Below are positions 62,527 through 64,000 of a stretch of 64,000 bases of DNA, in pieces. Source of the DNA: Lachnospiraceae bacterium (GTDB lineage Bacteria > Bacillota > Clostridia > Lachnospirales > Lachnospiraceae); NCBI GenBank assembly GCA_017527205.1, contig JAFXQK010000036.1, forward strand, positions 62,001 through 126,000, read 5' to 3'. Made by a program: the position numbers and the translations under genes. The notes below the pieces were generated by a model that was not told the origin of the DNA, made no database searches, and saw only the letters and a list, made by a program, of their open reading frames with translations. Position 1 is the first letter of the stretch, and each line of letters opens with the position of its first letter.

Positions 62527-64000
62527 ATGGAAGTGTTAACACGTGAGCAATTATCGTTTTTGGAAGCTGAAGGTAGAGTTATTGTAAGAGCCTGTCCAGG
62601 TAGTGGGAAAACATATTCTGTAGCGACTAAGTTATTGTCTTATTTGGATAACTGGGATAGATATCATCAAGGCGTTGCAGTTTTGTCATTCACAAATGTT
62701 GCTAGTGAAGAAATCTACAAAAAAGCATTGTTGCTGAATAAGGGAATTGGTAAACTGGATTATCCGCATTATATTGGGACGGTTGATAGTTTCATTAATG
62801 AATTTATTGTTTTAAGATATGGCTATTTGAAGACACATGACAAAGTAAGACCAATAATTGCTTTGAGCGACAATTGGAAACTACCTTATAGGTATTGGAG
62901 AACAGAATGCTATAGAAAAGGGTGTGTAGACAATATAGAGAAATTTCAGTGTGGAATTGATAATAAGTTTTATAAAGAAAAAGAAGTTGTTGATTGTGAA
63001 TTACATGGGAAGAGCCGATTTCTTCCATGCCAACAATACAAAGAGATGCTTACAAAGAAAAATATTTTGTTTCAAAATGAAGTTGCATCTTTTGCATGGA
63101 GATTGCTCAAAGAATATCCAATGATTGCAACAGCAATAGTTGAACGTTTTCCGGTCATTATTATTGATGAGGCTCAAGATACATCAGTGGAACAAATGGC
63201 TGTTTTTGATTTGCTCACAGAAGCAGGTATTGAATCCATATTTTTAGTCGGAGATCCGGATCAAGCTATATATGAATGGAGAGATGCAAGTCCGGAATGT
63301 TTTAAAAAGAAGATAGGTGCGGAGGCATGGAATTACATTGAATTTACAGGTAATTTTCGTAGTTCGCAGCATATTTGTAATGCGACTTCTTGGTTTTCTG
63401 CAACATTGCAAGGACAAAAAACAAACGAAGCGGTGGGAGATTATAAAGATGAAAGTCAAAAACCTATACTACTTTTGACGAATGGAAATACAGAGACAGA
63501 GGTAATAGATTATTTCCTTGAAAAATGTCGTAGTATGGAGATAGAAATCAAATCAGATAAGGTGGCTGTTCTTACAAGAGGGAGAATTCATTCAGATACA
63601 GATATTAAGGACTTGTGGAAAAGTAAGGAAATAGAGCTGATTGCAAAAGCTGCATATGAATGGAAATGTGGTTCTCGTAAGAAGGCATTCGGTGATATGT
63701 CTAAAGCATCGTTTAGAATCCTTATTGGTGAGGAAACAGATGAGTACTTAATGAGTAAAAAAATAAGGGAATATGCAGACGAGGATAATTGGAAAGATTT
63801 TATAATTGATGTTTTTTGTGGTTTGCCAGATATAGATTTAGGTATTGCAGAATGGGTACGCCAGTTTAAAAATTTGTATATTGATATTTTGCAAAAATAT
63901 GAATTCCAAATTGCAGAGGGGAAAAGTATTAAAGATATTCTCAAGATAAAGACGAGAGATAAAAATATACCTGAGTTTATTGAAATACCTTTGAAAAACT
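62527..64000 (+). CDS. UvrD/Rep-like superfamily 1 helicase (Gabija GajB-like), 3' partial
   Basis: The frame from the ATG at 62527 is open to the window edge, so at least 491 residues are coded and the end is missing. Motif I is ACPGSGKTYS (22-31), motif II is DEAQD (214-218), motif III is GDPDQAIYEWRDA and motif IV is FRSS. These define a UvrD/PcrA/Rep-type 3'-5' DNA helicase. The start lies 2 bases after the nuclease stop, with AAAGG upstream, so the two proteins are made together. In Gabija the helicase-like partner is thought to be activated by DNA ends and to help the nuclease. Confidence 0.9.
   Translation, partial: MEVLTREQLSFLEAEGRVIVRACPGSGKTYSVATKLLSYLDNWDRYHQGVAVLSFTNVASEEIYKKALLLNKGIGKLDYPHYIGTVDSFINEFIVLRYGYLKTHDKVRPIIALSDNWKLPYRYWRTECYRKGCVDNIEKFQCGIDNKFYKEKEVVDCELHGKSRFLPCQQYKEMLTKKNILFQNEVASFAWRLLKEYPMIATAIVERFPVIIIDEAQDTSVEQMAVFDLLTEAGIESIFLVGDPDQAIYEWRDASPECFKKKIGAEAWNYIEFTGNFRSSQHICNATSWFSATLQGQKTNEAVGDYKDESQKPILLLTNGNTETEVIDYFLEKCRSMEIEIKSDKVAVLTRGRIHSDTDIKDLWKSKEIELIAKAAYEWKCGSRKKAFGDMSKASFRILIGEETDEYLMSKKIREYADEDNWKDFIIDVFCGLPDIDLGIAEWVRQFKNLYIDILQKYEFQIAEGKSIKDILKIKTRDKNIPEFIEIPLKN

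Noticed and set aside
1..64000. tRNA or rRNA genes
   Set aside because: No cloverleaf with a GTTCGA-type arm and no rRNA signature was found by eye; a tRNAscan run would settle it.

Overview
The window looks like chromosomal DNA of a Gram-positive anaerobe of the Clostridia, most likely a Lachnospiraceae relative. Supporting signs are strong AGGAGG-type ribosome binding sites, sigma-A promoters that often carry an extended -10, a YesM/YesN-type sensor pair beside a sugar ABC transporter, a UPF0735-hom-lysC cluster, zinc-ribbon membrane proteins, and ECF sigma factors paired with DUF4367-type anti-sigma proteins. No rRNA, tRNA or CRISPR array was recognised. The species is an inference; no marker gene fixes it.

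Bases 1-38,500 are a moderate-GC, mostly co-oriented core region. In order it holds: the end of an ABC exporter; a 62-bp tandem array of terminator-like units; pepT; an AqpZ-like water channel; two zinc-ribbon proteins with Lys/Glu/Ala/Pro repeats; a DUF1653 protein; mutY and a family 2 glycosyltransferase; a PAP2-type membrane protein on the minus strand; a regulator / ABC ATPase / permease / kinase module of the peptide-resistance type; glyA; a sugar ABC importer (binding protein, two permeases) with its YesM-like kinase and YesN-like regulator; an ACT-domain regulator with hom and lysC; a candidate structured RNA; a GH3-like protein with an altered catalytic loop; an acyltransferase; a 1214-residue membrane / beta-propeller / HD-GYP fusion with a BMP-type binding protein; and a GNAT acetyltransferase.

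Bases 38,500-49,400 are accessory and decaying. Two ECF sigma / anti-sigma pairs diverge from each other, one of them with an XRE repressor. Between them and the next genes lie two decayed ECF sigma copies, a broken solute-binding protein, a frameshifted lipoprotein, and a repeated leader made of a strong Shine-Dalgarno followed by a two-codon ORF. Several secreted proteins and lipoproteins of unknown function sit in the same stretch.

Bases 49,400-64,000 are visibly AT-rich and look like a defence island. They hold a membrane protein, a dGTPase-family HD enzyme, two small orphan proteins, a degenerate group II intron 3' end, a two-gene module (a 1019-residue protein with an N-terminal phosphoribosyltransferase fold and a C-terminal zinc site, followed by a nucleoside-phosphorylase-like protein), an ISL3-family transposase split over two frames, a small zinc-finger protein, and a Gabija-like pair (OLD-family ATPase-TOPRIM nuclease plus UvrD-like helicase) whose second gene runs off the window. 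The phosphoribosyltransferase-phosphorylase pair is the best candidate for a poorly described system. Its defence role is inferred from domain content and neighbours only.
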